Positions 45,006-52,753 of a stretch of DNA of 64,000 nucleotides are shown here, piece after piece; position 1 is the first letter of the stretch, and the number at the start of each line of letters is the position of its first letter. Source of the stretch: Acidimicrobiales bacterium (GTDB lineage Bacteria > Actinomycetota > Acidimicrobiia > Acidimicrobiales > Aldehydirespiratoraceae). The position numbers were made by a program, and so were the translations under genes. The notes below the pieces were generated by a model. It did no database searches. It saw only the letters and a list, made by a program, of their open reading frames with translations, and had not been told where the DNA came from. Location: positions 1,236,369 through 1,300,368 of the forward strand of contig JAWPML010000001.1 in assembly GCA_033344915.1 (NCBI GenBank), written 5' to 3'.

Positions 45006-45725
45006 TCAGCCCATGGAAAGGCCGCCATCGACCGGCAGAACGGTACCGGTGATGTAGGCGGCCTCGTCGGATGCGAGGAAGGCGATGGCGGCGGCGATCT
45101 CCTCGGGAGCACCGAGGCGCCCCGTCGGAACCATGGCCAACATGGCTTCGCGCTGGTCGTCGGTGAGTGCCGCGAGCATGTCGGTCTCGATCGGCCCCGG
45201 CGCGACGACGTTGGCGGTGATGTTGCGGCTCGCGAACTCCTTCGCCAGCGAGCGGGCGAGCCCGATGAGACCCGCCTTCGACGCGGCGTAGTTGGCCTGC
45301 CCGGCCTGGCCACCGAGGCCGACGACGGAGGACACGAAGATCATGCGTCCCCAGCGGCCCCGCATCATGCCCTTGGCGACACGCTTGGCGACCCGGAATC
45401 CGCCGGTGAGATTGGCGTCGAGCACGTCGGTGAAGTCGTCGTCACCCATGCGCAGGACGAGGCCGTCCTTCGTGATGCCGGCGTTGCTGACGAGGACCTC
45501 GACGGCCCCGATCGACTCCTCGAGCTCGGTGATCGCCGCATCGACGGACGCGCTGTCGGTCACGTCGCATTTCACGACGGTGATCCCCTCGGCATCGACG
45601 GGGTCGCCGGAGCGGGACGTGACGGCCACGACATGACCGGCGGCCCGGAAGTGCTTGGCGGTCGCGAGGCCGATGCCGCGGTTGCCGCCGGTGACGAGCA
45701 CGACGCGGCTCGTGGGGTCAGTCAT
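45006..45725 (-). CDS. fabG: 3-oxoacyl-ACP reductase
   Basis: 239 aa, short-chain dehydrogenase. The NADPH motif is VTGGNRGIGLATAKHF; NAGITKD follows and the catalytic set is Ser133, Tyr146 and Lys150 (GQANYAASKAGL). The C-terminus DEAAYITGTVLPVDGGLSMG is FabG-like. It reduces 3-oxoacyl-ACP in the second step of each elongation cycle. The ATG has AGGAG 9 nt upstream. Confidence 0.94.
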   Translation of the reverse strand: MTDPTSRVVLVTGGNRGIGLATAKHFRAAGHVVAVTSRSGDPVDAEGITVVKCDVTDSASVDAAITELEESIGAVEVLVSNAGITKDGLVLRMGDDDFTDVLDANLTGGFRVAKRVAKGMMRGRWGRMIFVSSVVGLGGQAGQANYAASKAGLIGLARSLAKEFASRNITANVVAPGPIETDMLAALTDDQREAMLAMVPTGRLGAPEEIAAAIAFLASDEAAYITGTVLPVDGGLSMG

Positions 45726-45758
45726 GGATCGAACTCCTGTGGGGTTGCACCGACGACT

Positions 45759-46679
45759 TCACCAGCGCACGACGGCGGACGCCCACGCCATGCCGGCGCC
45801 GAAGCCGGCCATGAGAACGAGTTTGCCCGGCTCCAACAGGCCGTCATCGGCCGCCTTCGCCATGGCAAGCGGGATGGAGGCACCCGAGGTGTTCCCGGTG
45901 GTCTCGAGCACGGTGACGTTGCGGTCCATCGGGATGCCGATCCGCTGGGCCACCGCCTCGATGATGCGGATGTTGGCCTGATGGGGCAGAACGACGTCGA
46001 TCTCGCCCGGCTCGAGCTCGGCCTTGCGGAGCACGTTCTCGACCGACTGGGTGACGGCGCGCACCGCCTTCTTGAAGACCTCCCGGCCTTCCATCGTGAT
46101 GAAGCCGTCGTGGTCGCAGTAGAGGATCGGCTGGAGGTTGCCGTCGGCGCCGAAGTCGAACGCGAGGAGCTCGCCCTGCTCGTGCTTCTCCAACACGACG
46201 GCGGCGGCGCCGTCGCCGAAGAGGATCGCGGTGCCGCGGTCCGTCCAGTCCATGATAGGGGACAGGGCGTCCGCCCCGATGAGCAGAACACGATCCGGCC
46301 CGGTCGGCGCGGTCATCAGGCCGTAGGCGGTGACGTAGCCGTAGGTGAAACCGGCGCAGACGGCGTTGACGTCGAACGCCCCGCAGGTGAGACCGAGGTT
46401 CGCCTGCACCACGGCGGACGTGGCGGGGAGCCGCTGGTCCGGCGTGGAGGTGCACAGCACGATGAGGTCGATGTCGGCGGGGGAGAGGTCCGCGTCCTTC
46501 AACGCCGCCGCACCCGCTTCCGTCGCCATCTCCGAGGTGACGCCGCCGACGTGGCGGGCGCCGATGCCGGCCCGGGCCCGGATCCACTCGTCGCTCGTGT
46601 CCATCATCTCGGCGAGGTCGTCGTTGGTGAGGATCTTCGGCGGCAGCGAGGTGCCGTAGCCGATGGCGCGGACGGTCAT
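45759..46679 (-). CDS. fabH: beta-ketoacyl-ACP synthase III
   Basis: 306 aa. It starts fatty-acid synthesis by joining acyl-CoA with malonyl-ACP. IGYGTSLPPKILTNDDLAEM and TSDEWIRARAGIGARH open the protein. Cys108 is in FDVNAVCAGFTYG; the His and Asn of the triad should be in LPHQANIRIIEAVAQR and ETTGNTSGASIPLA. Slightly shorter than the E. coli enzyme but complete. Its start shares one base with the fabD stop. Confidence 0.95.
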   Translation of the reverse strand: MTVRAIGYGTSLPPKILTNDDLAEMMDTSDEWIRARAGIGARHVGGVTSEMATEAGAAALKDADLSPADIDLIVLCTSTPDQRLPATSAVVQANLGLTCGAFDVNAVCAGFTYGYVTAYGLMTAPTGPDRVLLIGADALSPIMDWTDRGTAILFGDGAAAVVLEKHEQGELLAFDFGADGNLQPILYCDHDGFITMEGREVFKKAVRAVTQSVENVLRKAELEPGEIDVVLPHQANIRIIEAVAQRIGIPMDRNVTVLETTGNTSGASIPLAMAKAADDGLLEPGKLVLMAGFGAGMAWASAVVRW

Positions 46680-47854
46680 CAGCGCGTCCTCAGCCAGGCG
46701 ATCGGCTGGCGGGAGCTGACCCGTTCGCCTTCGAGCGCGAGCACGCCCATGACCTCGCCCTCGAAGGAGGACACGACCTCGTTCGAGCCGACGGTGCCGA
46801 GCACGTGGCCGACGTCGATGCGCAGCCCGGGTTCGATTCCCGGCGCGAGCGTGAAGACGCCGGTGGACGGCGACACCACGAGGCGTTCGGTCGCGAAGAG
46901 GTGTTCGCCTTCGAGGAGCGCCGCGTCGGCTTGCGGCTTGCCGGCCAGCTGCTCCAGCAGCCCGTCGAGATCCGCGGGCGTGGCGATGTTGATGCGGTTG
47001 CCCGTCTTCACCGTGCGCTTGACGAGGCCCGTCAGCACGGTGCCGGGACCGAGCTCGACGAACGTGTTGAAGCCGTCGATCTCGAGCGTCCGCAAGGTCT
47101 GGCGCCAGCGGACGGGCGAGCAGAGCTGGGCGCCGAGCAGGTCCGGCCAGTCCGCCGCGTCGGTGTGGGAGGTGGCGTCGACGTTCGCGTAGACCGGCTG
47201 CTCCGGGTCCCGGAACTCGACCTGGTCGATCGCCTTGCGGAGTCGATCACGGGCCGGGGCCATGAGCGGCGTGTGGAACGCACCGCCGACCGGGATCCGC
47301 ATCGCCCGTTTCGCGCCGAGGTCCTTCGCGATCTCGCAGGCCCTGTCGAGATCGGCGGGCACGCCGGCGATGACGACCTGCCCGGGCGCGTTGTAGTTGG
47401 CGATCCAGACATCACCGGCCGCCCGCTGGCAGGCGATGTCGACCTGGTCGTCCTCGAGACCGAGGAGGGCCGCCATGGTGCCGTCCTGCTCCTCCGCCGC
47501 GGCCTGCATCGCGTCGCCCCGCTCGGTCACGAGGCGCACGGTGTCGCTGTAGTCGAGCGCGCCGGCGGCCGTGAGCGCCGAGTACTCGCCGAGGCTGTGA
47601 CCCGCGTGGGCGACGGCCTCCGCGCCGAGCCGGCTCACGGCGTCCAGCACGACCATCGAGGTGACGAACGTCGCGAGCTGCGCGTTGCGGGTCATCGTCA
47701 GCTCGTCGGCGTCGGTCTCGAGCAGCAGCGCCGCAACGTCGCGATCGGCGGCGTCCGATGCTTCCTCCACCAGCTCCCAGGACGGGTGGTCAGCCCACGC
47801 GGCCCCCATGCCGGGAGCCTGCGACCCCTGGCCGGGATAGGTGAAGACGATCAT
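46679..47854 (-). CDS. fabD: malonyl-CoA:ACP transacylase with C-terminal BCCP-like domain
   Basis: 391 aa, about 80 longer than normal FabD. Residues 1-305: TYPGQGSQAPGMGAAWADHP, the nucleophile Ser87 in AGHSLGEYSAL, and later GGAFHTPLMAPARDRLRKAI. Residues about 324-391 (DNA 46682-46885) look like a biotinyl/lipoyl carrier domain: VVSPSTGVFTLAPG, then VGHVLGTVG, then FEGEVMGVLALEGERV and QPIAWL. The EAMKM-type loop reads VGSNEVV, so the Lys for biotin is missing. It is the first gene of the fab operon. The tail may be a structural or docking remnant of a biotin carrier (inference). Confidence 0.9.
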   Translation of the reverse strand: MIVFTYPGQGSQAPGMGAAWADHPSWELVEEASDAADRDVAALLLETDADELTMTRNAQLATFVTSMVVLDAVSRLGAEAVAHAGHSLGEYSALTAAGALDYSDTVRLVTERGDAMQAAAEEQDGTMAALLGLEDDQVDIACQRAAGDVWIANYNAPGQVVIAGVPADLDRACEIAKDLGAKRAMRIPVGGAFHTPLMAPARDRLRKAIDQVEFRDPEQPVYANVDATSHTDAADWPDLLGAQLCSPVRWRQTLRTLEIDGFNTFVELGPGTVLTGLVKRTVKTGNRINIATPADLDGLLEQLAGKPQADAALLEGEHLFATERLVVSPSTGVFTLAPGIEPGLRIDVGHVLGTVGSNEVVSSFEGEVMGVLALEGERVSSRQPIAWLRTR

Positions 47855-47977
47855 GGTTGTGGGCCCTCCGACGACGACGACAGCACGGACGAACGCACCG
47901 CTTACTGCTTCTGACCTCTGATCGTGCCAGTTGGTTTCGTTACCCGCAGGTAATCCGGGTGAAGTTCGTCACCCTGC
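47855..47977 (-). promoter_or_regulatory. upstream control region of the fab operon
   Basis: 123 nt between fabD and the small membrane-protein gene. It contains the dyad TTACC-cgca-GGTAA at 47940-47953, which may be an operator. No certain -10/-35 pair is seen. Confidence 0.3.
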
Positions 47978-48127
47978 TCAGGTCGCGCCGTTGGCGGTCG
48001 GGTCACCGGGGCGGGGCCAGTCGTGGAGGTCGGCCTCGTGGCGGCGGATCGAGACCTCCCGAATCGCCGCGATGATCGCCACGAGAACGAGGAGGCGGAA
48101 CAGGCGGGATCGGGTGCGGGGAGCCAT
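47978..48127 (-). CDS. small single-pass membrane protein (49 aa)
   Basis: 49 residues from an ATG at 48127 to a TGA at 47978. MAPRTRSRLFRLLVLVAIIA shows a basic N-terminus and a hydrophobic helix; the rest (RRHEADLHDWPRPGD) is polar. A TAGCCT -10 hexamer is 7 nt before the ATG, matching the pattern seen at other genes, and the start is divergent from tRNA-Leu. The family is unknown. Confidence 0.55.
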   Translation of the reverse strand: MAPRTRSRLFRLLVLVAIIAAIREVSIRRHEADLHDWPRPGDPTANGAT

Positions 48128-48134
48128 GCCCGGA

Positions 48135-48144
48135 AGGCTACGCT
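48135..48144. promoter_or_regulatory. bidirectional -10 element between the small membrane-protein gene and tRNA-Leu
   Basis: AGGCTACGCT. On minus TAGCCT is 7 nt from the ATG at 48127. On plus TACGCT (48139-48144) would start RNA about 10 nt before the tRNA. The hexamers overlap by TA, as at 14693, 17721 and 51819. Confidence 0.55.
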
Positions 48145-48160
48145 GCGCGGACACGCACCC

Positions 48161-48244
48161 GCCCGGGTGGTGGAATTGGCAGACACGACGGACTCAAAAT
48201 CCGTTGCTTTCACGAGCGTGCGGGTTCAAGTCCCGCCCCGGGCA
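48161..48244 (+). tRNA. tRNA-Leu (anticodon CAA)
   Basis: 84 nt. The acceptor arms GCCCGGG and CCCGGGC pair fully. The D-arm region GGTGGAATTGGCAGACACG is of Leu type, the anticodon arm ACGGA-CTCAAAA-TCCGT gives CAA (reads UUG), a long variable arm follows, and the T-arm is GCGGGTTCAAGTCCCGC. The discriminator is A. CCA is not encoded. Confidence 0.97.
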
Positions 48245-48395
48245 CCGTTGTTGGCGAGATCGCCGCGGCTCGAGGCCCGCGAAACCCGGACGGTGTTTCG
48301 AGGTTCCATGTCCCTGCGGCACCGGACGGACACCGCCGGGTGGACGTCTGCTGGTTGCGGCCGGTATTGGCGGTCCCTCCACAGGGCGACCGTCG

Positions 48396-48401
48396 TAACG
48401 T
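48396..48401 (+). promoter_or_regulatory. -10 hexamer, leaderless start of the PIN-like gene
   Basis: TAACGT, 8 nt before the ATG at 48410. The 165 nt between the tRNA and this gene hold nothing else that I can support apart from a weak hairpin at 48252-48263. Confidence 0.45.
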
Positions 48402-48409
48402 CGGAGTCG

Positions 48410-48970
48410 ATGGCCAATAGCGAGAGCCGGCTTGGCCGGCGGTACCTCATCGACACCCACATCATCGATGCCGCCGACGCCGCATCTGAGCGGCTGTGGG
48501 AGCTGCATGACGGGGGGTGGATTCAGCTCTGTCGGTCGGACGCAATGGACACCGAACTTCTCGACCGTGCCGATGAACGCCACCGTGAGCTACTCCTGAA
48601 CCGCTCCGCGGAGATCGTGGAGGTTCTGGGTGTGGGCGTTGTCGGCCACTCGCGAGTTGGTCACATGGTGGTCGGAAGCGACGAGGAGTCGAAGGACTGG
48701 GACGAGCTGTGGGAGCTGATGTGGCCGAATGCAGATCGATCCTCAACCTCTCGCACGAACCGCACCCGAATCCGCGACGCGATGCACGTGTTGACCGCCG
48801 CCCGGTACGCCTACGACGGGTTCGTCACCAAGGACCGAGGAGTACTCGCTGCCTCCTCAGCGGTGAGAGCTCGGTTCGGGCTCTGGGTGGTCAGCCCGTT
48901 CGACCTACTGCCACATCTCGAACGGCTGATCGGACGGTGGGATCAGCGAAGGTTCGAGGACGACCGGTGA
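48410..48970 (+). CDS. PIN-domain-like protein
   Basis: 186 aa. The first strand RYLIDTHIIDAADAASERLW has an Asp at the PIN position. The second acidic cluster is near DAMDTELLDRADERH. The third is RIRDAMHVLTAARYAYDGFV, followed by TKDRGVLAASSA. Asp, Glu, Asp and the T-x-D motif are where a PIN ribonuclease needs them. It is longer than most VapC toxins, and no antitoxin gene is next to it. The role is inferred from fold only. It starts an accessory stretch next to tRNA-Leu. Confidence 0.6.
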   Translation: MANSESRLGRRYLIDTHIIDAADAASERLWELHDGGWIQLCRSDAMDTELLDRADERHRELLLNRSAEIVEVLGVGVVGHSRVGHMVVGSDEESKDWDELWELMWPNADRSSTSRTNRTRIRDAMHVLTAARYAYDGFVTKDRGVLAASSAVRARFGLWVVSPFDLLPHLERLIGRWDQRRFEDDR

Positions 48971-49062
48971 CCCTGCCCAGTCCACGGCGTGCCGGCTGCG
49001 GACAGCGGCGGACGAGCGGCTGTCGCGGCCCCGGAACCAGTGGTCGTTCTGGTTCGTCGTAG

Positions 49063-49962
49063 ATGTTGATGCGTCATCCGACTCTCGTGTTCGCGGCAGT
49101 GCTACTCGTCGCCTCGTGCTCGGGTAGTGCGCCGACGGAGCCGATCGGCAAGCCGTCACCCGCGACACCGGACGATGAGCAGCTCAGGAGCGGGCCAAGC
49201 GCGGACGAGGTGGACGTAGTCGCGTTGACCGATTTCCTCGCCGCGGGCGCCTGGCGAGTCGTCGAAGTCGACGGTGCTCCGATCCTCGACGGCCCGGGCC
49301 TGGGTGGCGGTTCAGCGGGCGAGCTGCGCATTGGCGGGTGTCTACTCGGATCGGACTTCGGCGCCGCCGTGAATCCCGACGGCACGCTCGATGTGGATCC
49401 CGGTCGCCCCCTCGTCGACTATGAGTGTGATCCGAGTCCGACGCCGGTCGACACGCAGAGGCTTGTCGGCGACATCGTGTTCGGGAGCCCGGCGATCGTG
49501 GTCGATGCCGACGCCGCCCGCGTCGGACTCGTGTCCGAGGTCGGCACGCTGCACCTGCGTCAGTACGCCGACGTGGCGGACTTGCGTGGCGAGTGGGAGG
49601 TGCAGGCACTGAATGGTGAGTCGATCCAGAGCGATCTTCGGCTGGCGTTCGGTCAAGTCGGATCTGGCGACCGGGCCGGGGCGGTGGAGCTGCGGGCGTG
49701 CGGCGCTGTGGTTGCGACGTACCACTACGATCTGTCGGCCATCTTCGACGGTGGCGACGCCGTCCGTCCGCCCTCTTGCGAAAGTGCCGACTCCGACGAG
49801 GTCGAGGCCGTCAACGCGGTCCTCCGTCGCTTGGCCGTGCTGTTGGAGCTCGATGACGACCGCGCTGACTTCTTCGACGGCGGCGATCGCCTGCACCTGA
49901 CGCGGAGTCTTGCACTTGGACCGGTTGCCCCTGGCGAGAAGGCGGAATCGATCGAGGAATAG
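49063..49962 (+). CDS. lipoprotein with two META/HslJ-like repeats
   Basis: 299 aa. Signal peptide ending in a lipobox (AAVLLVASCSGS), so it should be attached outside the membrane. Two similar units begin AAGAWRVVEVDGAPILDGPG and LRGEWEVQALNGESIQSDLR, the W-x(4)-NG-type opening of META/HslJ domains; cysteines occur in each (GGCLLGSD and ELRACGAVV). The start could also be the ATG at 49069. Codon and base use seem a little less GC-biased than the flanks by eye. The function is unknown. Confidence 0.65.
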   Translation: MLMRHPTLVFAAVLLVASCSGSAPTEPIGKPSPATPDDEQLRSGPSADEVDVVALTDFLAAGAWRVVEVDGAPILDGPGLGGGSAGELRIGGCLLGSDFGAAVNPDGTLDVDPGRPLVDYECDPSPTPVDTQRLVGDIVFGSPAIVVDADAARVGLVSEVGTLHLRQYADVADLRGEWEVQALNGESIQSDLRLAFGQVGSGDRAGAVELRACGAVVATYHYDLSAIFDGGDAVRPPSCESADSDEVEAVNAVLRRLAVLLELDDDRADFFDGGDRLHLTRSLALGPVAPGEKAESIEE

Positions 49963-50072
49963 CCCGAAAACACCGAGCCTGCGGTATGGCGTGCTGACCC
50001 ATGCCGCGTGCCTCTCCGCCGACGAGGTGTGGTCGGTCACCCCGAGGCCACTCGAGGCGGCCGTGCCGGCTG

Positions 50073-50810
50073 TCAGCGGTTCCGCCGCCACCACCGTCGT
50101 CTGGTTCGCACGATCGGGGCTCCCCATCCAACATGGCTGCCACCGTGTCGCTCGGCGGCCTCGCGTACTCTTCCGACGATCTCGGAGATGCCGCCGGGAG
50201 GTGCCACTACGGGGTCATGTCGGGTGACTTGCACGAGGACGTGGCCTGGGTTGGTCGTGGAGTCGGTGAGCATGAATCCGTCGGCTCTGACTTCGTCGAT
50301 GAACGCCTCAGCAGCACGGGACTCGGAGAACGACGCCTGGTGATCGACCGGCCGGGGCTCGCGTCCGTCGTCGCCCTGCTCGAACAACGTCGCCCAAACC
50401 TTCAGGTCGCCCTCGGACTGTGCCTCGGCCTCATCGGGGCGGAGGAACTCGTCGAGGAAGGACCACTCCGGGTCGTCGAAGAAGACGAGGTCGGTCCATC
50501 CCGCCTCCCACTCGTCGGCGCGAGCGGGCCTGACCGGCACGTACGCGATCGAGAGCAGTTCCACCGAGCTTCGGAGATGTCCGGCGTACGCCCCGCCCGC
50601 TGCCTCGATCTGGCTCACCAGGGCCTCCTCCAGCGCCACGATGCGGCTTGACGGCGGGTCGCCTTCGATTGCCAGCGATGCGATGACGGCAACGGGGCAG
50701 TCCCCGAGCGGCGCACGCTCCAGGAGCTCGGCAGACACCATCACGGTCCCGGGCACGTCGTAGCGCGTAATCGGATACAGCCTCCAGCCATCCTCCACGG
50801 TCGCGAGCAT
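50073..50810 (-). CDS. RraB-domain protein with an extra N-terminal domain
   Basis: 245 aa. Residues about 125-245 match the regulator-of-RNase-E-B fold: TLFEQGDDGREPRPVDHQAS, then RAAEAFIDEVRADGF, then GHVLVQVTRHDPVV, and finally AAERHGGSHVGWGAPIV. The first 120 residues (WRLYPITRYDVPGTVMVSAE and on) form a separate unit like the DUF695 domain often found fused to RraB. In proteobacteria RraB inhibits RNase E; here the partner is unknown. The gene stands alone, convergent to the META lipoprotein gene. Confidence 0.7.
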   Translation of the reverse strand: MLATVEDGWRLYPITRYDVPGTVMVSAELLERAPLGDCPVAVIASLAIEGDPPSSRIVALEEALVSQIEAAGGAYAGHLRSSVELLSIAYVPVRPARADEWEAGWTDLVFFDDPEWSFLDEFLRPDEAEAQSEGDLKVWATLFEQGDDGREPRPVDHQASFSESRAAEAFIDEVRADGFMLTDSTTNPGHVLVQVTRHDPVVAPPGGISEIVGRVREAAERHGGSHVGWGAPIVRTRRRWWRRNR

Positions 50811-50908
50811 ATGGCGGAACGCTCACGTGGGCCCGGGGTTCACTCCGGGAGCGACCGCCTCGGATCCGCGACGTGGACGTGCGGGACGGGAGTGGTCAGA
50901 CTGACGAC

Positions 50909-51340
50909 ATGACCGAACGCGCCGTTTCCCGTTCCCGTGTGATCAAGGCCTCGCCGGAGGACATCTTCGCGATCGTCGCCAGCCCGGCCGGCCACGTCCA
51001 GATCGACGGCTCGGGGACGGTGCGCGAGAACATCGACGGGCCCGATCGACTCGAGCTCGGGTCGAAGTTCCGCATGGACATGAAGATGGGCGTCCCGTAC
51101 AAGATGTGGTCGACGGTCGTGGAGTACGAGGAGAACCGTCTCATCGCCTGGGCGCACTTCGGCAAGCACCGCTGGCGCTTCGAGCTCGAGCCGACCGACG
51201 AGGGCACGAACGTGACCCACACCTTCGACTGGTCGACCGCCCGTTCCCCGAAGTTCATCGAGATCATGGGCTACCCGAAGAAGCACCCGGCCAATCTGGA
51301 GGCGACCCTCGAACGTCTCGCCGGCGTGGTCGAGGCCTGA
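50909..51340 (+). CDS. SRPBCC-family (START-like) protein
   Basis: 143 aa. SRSRVIKASPEDIFAIVASP is the usual N-terminal strand and helix of polyketide-cyclase-like proteins. Later WSTVVEYEENRLIAWAHFGK and a C-terminal long helix KKHPANLEATLERLAGVVE complete the fold that binds a hydrophobic ligand. The start ATG is chosen because it begins the fold; a longer frame upstream is unlikely. The ligand is unknown. It is convergent to the next gene with 1 nt between. Confidence 0.8.
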   Translation: MTERAVSRSRVIKASPEDIFAIVASPAGHVQIDGSGTVRENIDGPDRLELGSKFRMDMKMGVPYKMWSTVVEYEENRLIAWAHFGKHRWRFELEPTDEGTNVTHTFDWSTARSPKFIEIMGYPKKHPANLEATLERLAGVVEA

Positions 51341-51341
51341 C

Positions 51342-51812
51342 TCAGTCGTCGCCGGGGGCATCCCCCGAACGGGCGGCGGCGAAGCTGACGATCCGCTCCA
51401 CGTCGAGCGAGTTGCACGTGAGCTTCCAGGTCCAGGCGGTGGCAACGATCGGTGTCGACAGCTCTTCCCCGGGAGCGACGACGATGTCGACGTCGGTGCG
51501 CTCGGCGAGTGGATCGACCATGCCGGGATCGATCGACGCGTCGTACTGCACGAGGATGGAGCCCGACTCGAGGACGTTCACCTGAGCGGCCGGCGCGAGT
51601 GGCGATTCGAGGGCGCCGACGGGCGATGGGCCCGAGAGATGGGGGCCTGACGTGGGTTGGCCGCCGTCGAACTGGACCGCCTCGGGGTCGATCACGTGCT
51701 GGATACTCAGCGGGTCCTCGGGCTCGCGGACTTCGGTGCACGACGAGGATGCGTCGTCGCCGCAGCCCGTGATGACCATCGCGAGCAGGGCAAACGCGCC
51801 GATGAACCGCAT
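51342..51812 (-). CDS. DUF3105-family lipoprotein
   Basis: 156 aa. A signal peptide with lipobox LLAMVITGCGDD. FDGGQPTSGPHLSGPSPVGA is the PPTSGPH motif of DUF3105, and VNVLESGSILVQYDA stands for the VHxLEHGxVVxxY motif, with the two His changed (Asn and Ser), so any metal site may be lost. Membrane-bound and exported by prediction. The family function is not known. The start has a -10 hexamer 6 nt upstream, shared head-on with the gene at 51836. Confidence 0.75.
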   Translation of the reverse strand: MRFIGAFALLAMVITGCGDDASSSCTEVREPEDPLSIQHVIDPEAVQFDGGQPTSGPHLSGPSPVGALESPLAPAAQVNVLESGSILVQYDASIDPGMVDPLAERTDVDIVVAPGEELSTPIVATAWTWKLTCNSLDVERIVSFAAARSGDAPGDD

Positions 51813-51818
51813 CCCGAC

Positions 51819-51828
51819 AGCGTAAGGT
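51819..51828. promoter_or_regulatory. bidirectional -10 element between the DUF3105 gene and the 51836 operon
   Basis: AGCGTAAGGT. On minus TACGCT (51824-51819) is 6 nt from the ATG at 51812. On plus TAAGGT (51823-51828) is 7 nt from the ATG at 51836. The two start codons are only 23 bp apart, so a shared -10 is nearly forced. Confidence 0.6.
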
Positions 51829-51835
51829 GGTCCGC

Positions 51836-52138
51836 ATGGCTTCTGGTGGGGCGAACGCCCAGGTCGAGCGCAAACTGCGGAAGGTGAGCGAACAGCTGCG
51901 GTCGCTCCGCGACGATCTGCGGGTCAGCGAGGAGCAGCTCGTGCAGCTGTCCGACGAGGCCGAGGACGCTCGTATCCGTGCACTGGTGTCGGAAACGCCC
52001 GTTGCCGAGAAGGAGCACCGCAAGGCGACTCGCCATGCGGACCGGCTCCGGGCGTCGCGTGACGCCGCCGTCGCCCGGATCGCCGACCTGGAGCGTCAGC
52101 AGGACGAGCTGCTGGACCGGCTCACCGCATCCACGTGA
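51836..52138 (+). CDS. small coiled-coil protein, cotranscribed with pdtaR
   Basis: 100 aa, nearly all heptad-like helix (VERKLRKVSEQLRSLRDDLR, then DRLRASRDAAVARIADLERQ). No catalytic motif or membrane segment. It should form a coiled coil and bind a protein partner. Its stop overlaps the GTG of the response regulator by 4 nt (GTGA), so the two are made together and may act together. The start is fixed by the -10 hexamer; a GTG at 51827 lies inside the promoter and is rejected. Confidence 0.75.
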   Translation: MASGGANAQVERKLRKVSEQLRSLRDDLRVSEEQLVQLSDEAEDARIRALVSETPVAEKEHRKATRHADRLRASRDAAVARIADLERQQDELLDRLTAST

Positions 52139-52716
52139 GCGACACCGTCACCGTCGTGGTGGCCGAGGACGAGGCGATCATCCGGCTCGACCTCGTCGAG
52201 ACCCTGCGAGGCGAGGGCTACGACGTCGTGGCCGACACCGGGCGGGGCGACGAGGCCGTCGATCTCGTGACCGCCCACCAGCCCGATGTCGCCGTCCTCG
52301 ACGTGAAGATGCCCGGCCTCGACGGGATCGAAGCGGCCGGCCGGATCACGGAGCTCGGTGGCACGGCGGTCGTCCTGCTCACGGCGTTCAGTCAGCGTGA
52401 GCTCGTCGAACGGGCCGCGGCGGCCGGCGCCATGGCCTATCTCGTGAAGCCGTACCAGCGGGCCGATCTCGTCCCCGCGATCGAGACGGCGCTCGCCCGC
52501 TTCCGCGAGCATCACGAGCTCCAGGGCCAGGTCGGCGATCTCGCCGAGAAGCTCGAGGTGCGCAAGCTCGTGGACCGGGCCAAGGGGCGCCTGATCGACG
52601 ATCACGGACTGTCGGAAGGTGCTGCGTTCCGGTTCCTCCAGACCACGGCGATGGCCAAGCGACGGACCATGGCCGCGGTCGCCGAGGACGTGCTGCGCGG
52701 CAACCTCGTTCCCTGA
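52135..52716 (+). CDS. pdtaR: ANTAR-domain response regulator (PdtaR-like)
   Basis: 193 aa. Receiver domain 1-120: acidic pair VVAEDEAIIRLDLVETL, phospho-acceptor Asp56 in VLDVKMPGLDG and Lys105 in YLVKPYQRADL. The C-terminal ANTAR domain (about 130-190) has KLVDRAKGRLIDDHGLSEGA and FLQTTAMAKRRTM. ANTAR regulators bind two-hairpin RNA and stop premature termination. In M. tuberculosis PdtaR (Rv1626) lies a few genes from polA and rpsA, as here. The partner histidine kinase is not in this window. Confidence 0.92.
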   Translation: MSDTVTVVVAEDEAIIRLDLVETLRGEGYDVVADTGRGDEAVDLVTAHQPDVAVLDVKMPGLDGIEAAGRITELGGTAVVLLTAFSQRELVERAAAAGAMAYLVKPYQRADLVPAIETALARFREHHELQGQVGDLAEKLEVRKLVDRAKGRLIDDHGLSEGAAFRFLQTTAMAKRRTMAAVAEDVLRGNLVP

Positions 52717-52739
52717 CCACGGCGTCGGAGCGGCCGCGT

Positions 52740-52745
52740 TAGGGT
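52740..52745 (+). promoter_or_regulatory. -10 hexamer, leaderless start of polA
   Basis: TAGGGT, 8 nt before the ATG at 52754. It supports that start over an in-frame extension into pdtaR. Confidence 0.5.
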
Positions 52746-52753
52746 CGGCGGCG

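Noticed and set aside
48308-48409. Upstream ATG extending the PIN-like protein by 34 residues
   Set aside because: The extra residues do not resemble the fold, and a -10 hexamer sits within that stretch just before ATG 48410.
48161-50908. Integrated element at tRNA-Leu with attachment repeats
   Set aside because: I found no second copy of the tRNA 3' end nearby and no integrase gene.
52619-52753. N-terminal extension of polA into pdtaR
   Set aside because: The polymerase begins normally at MAKVMLIDGNS and has its own -10 hexamer.
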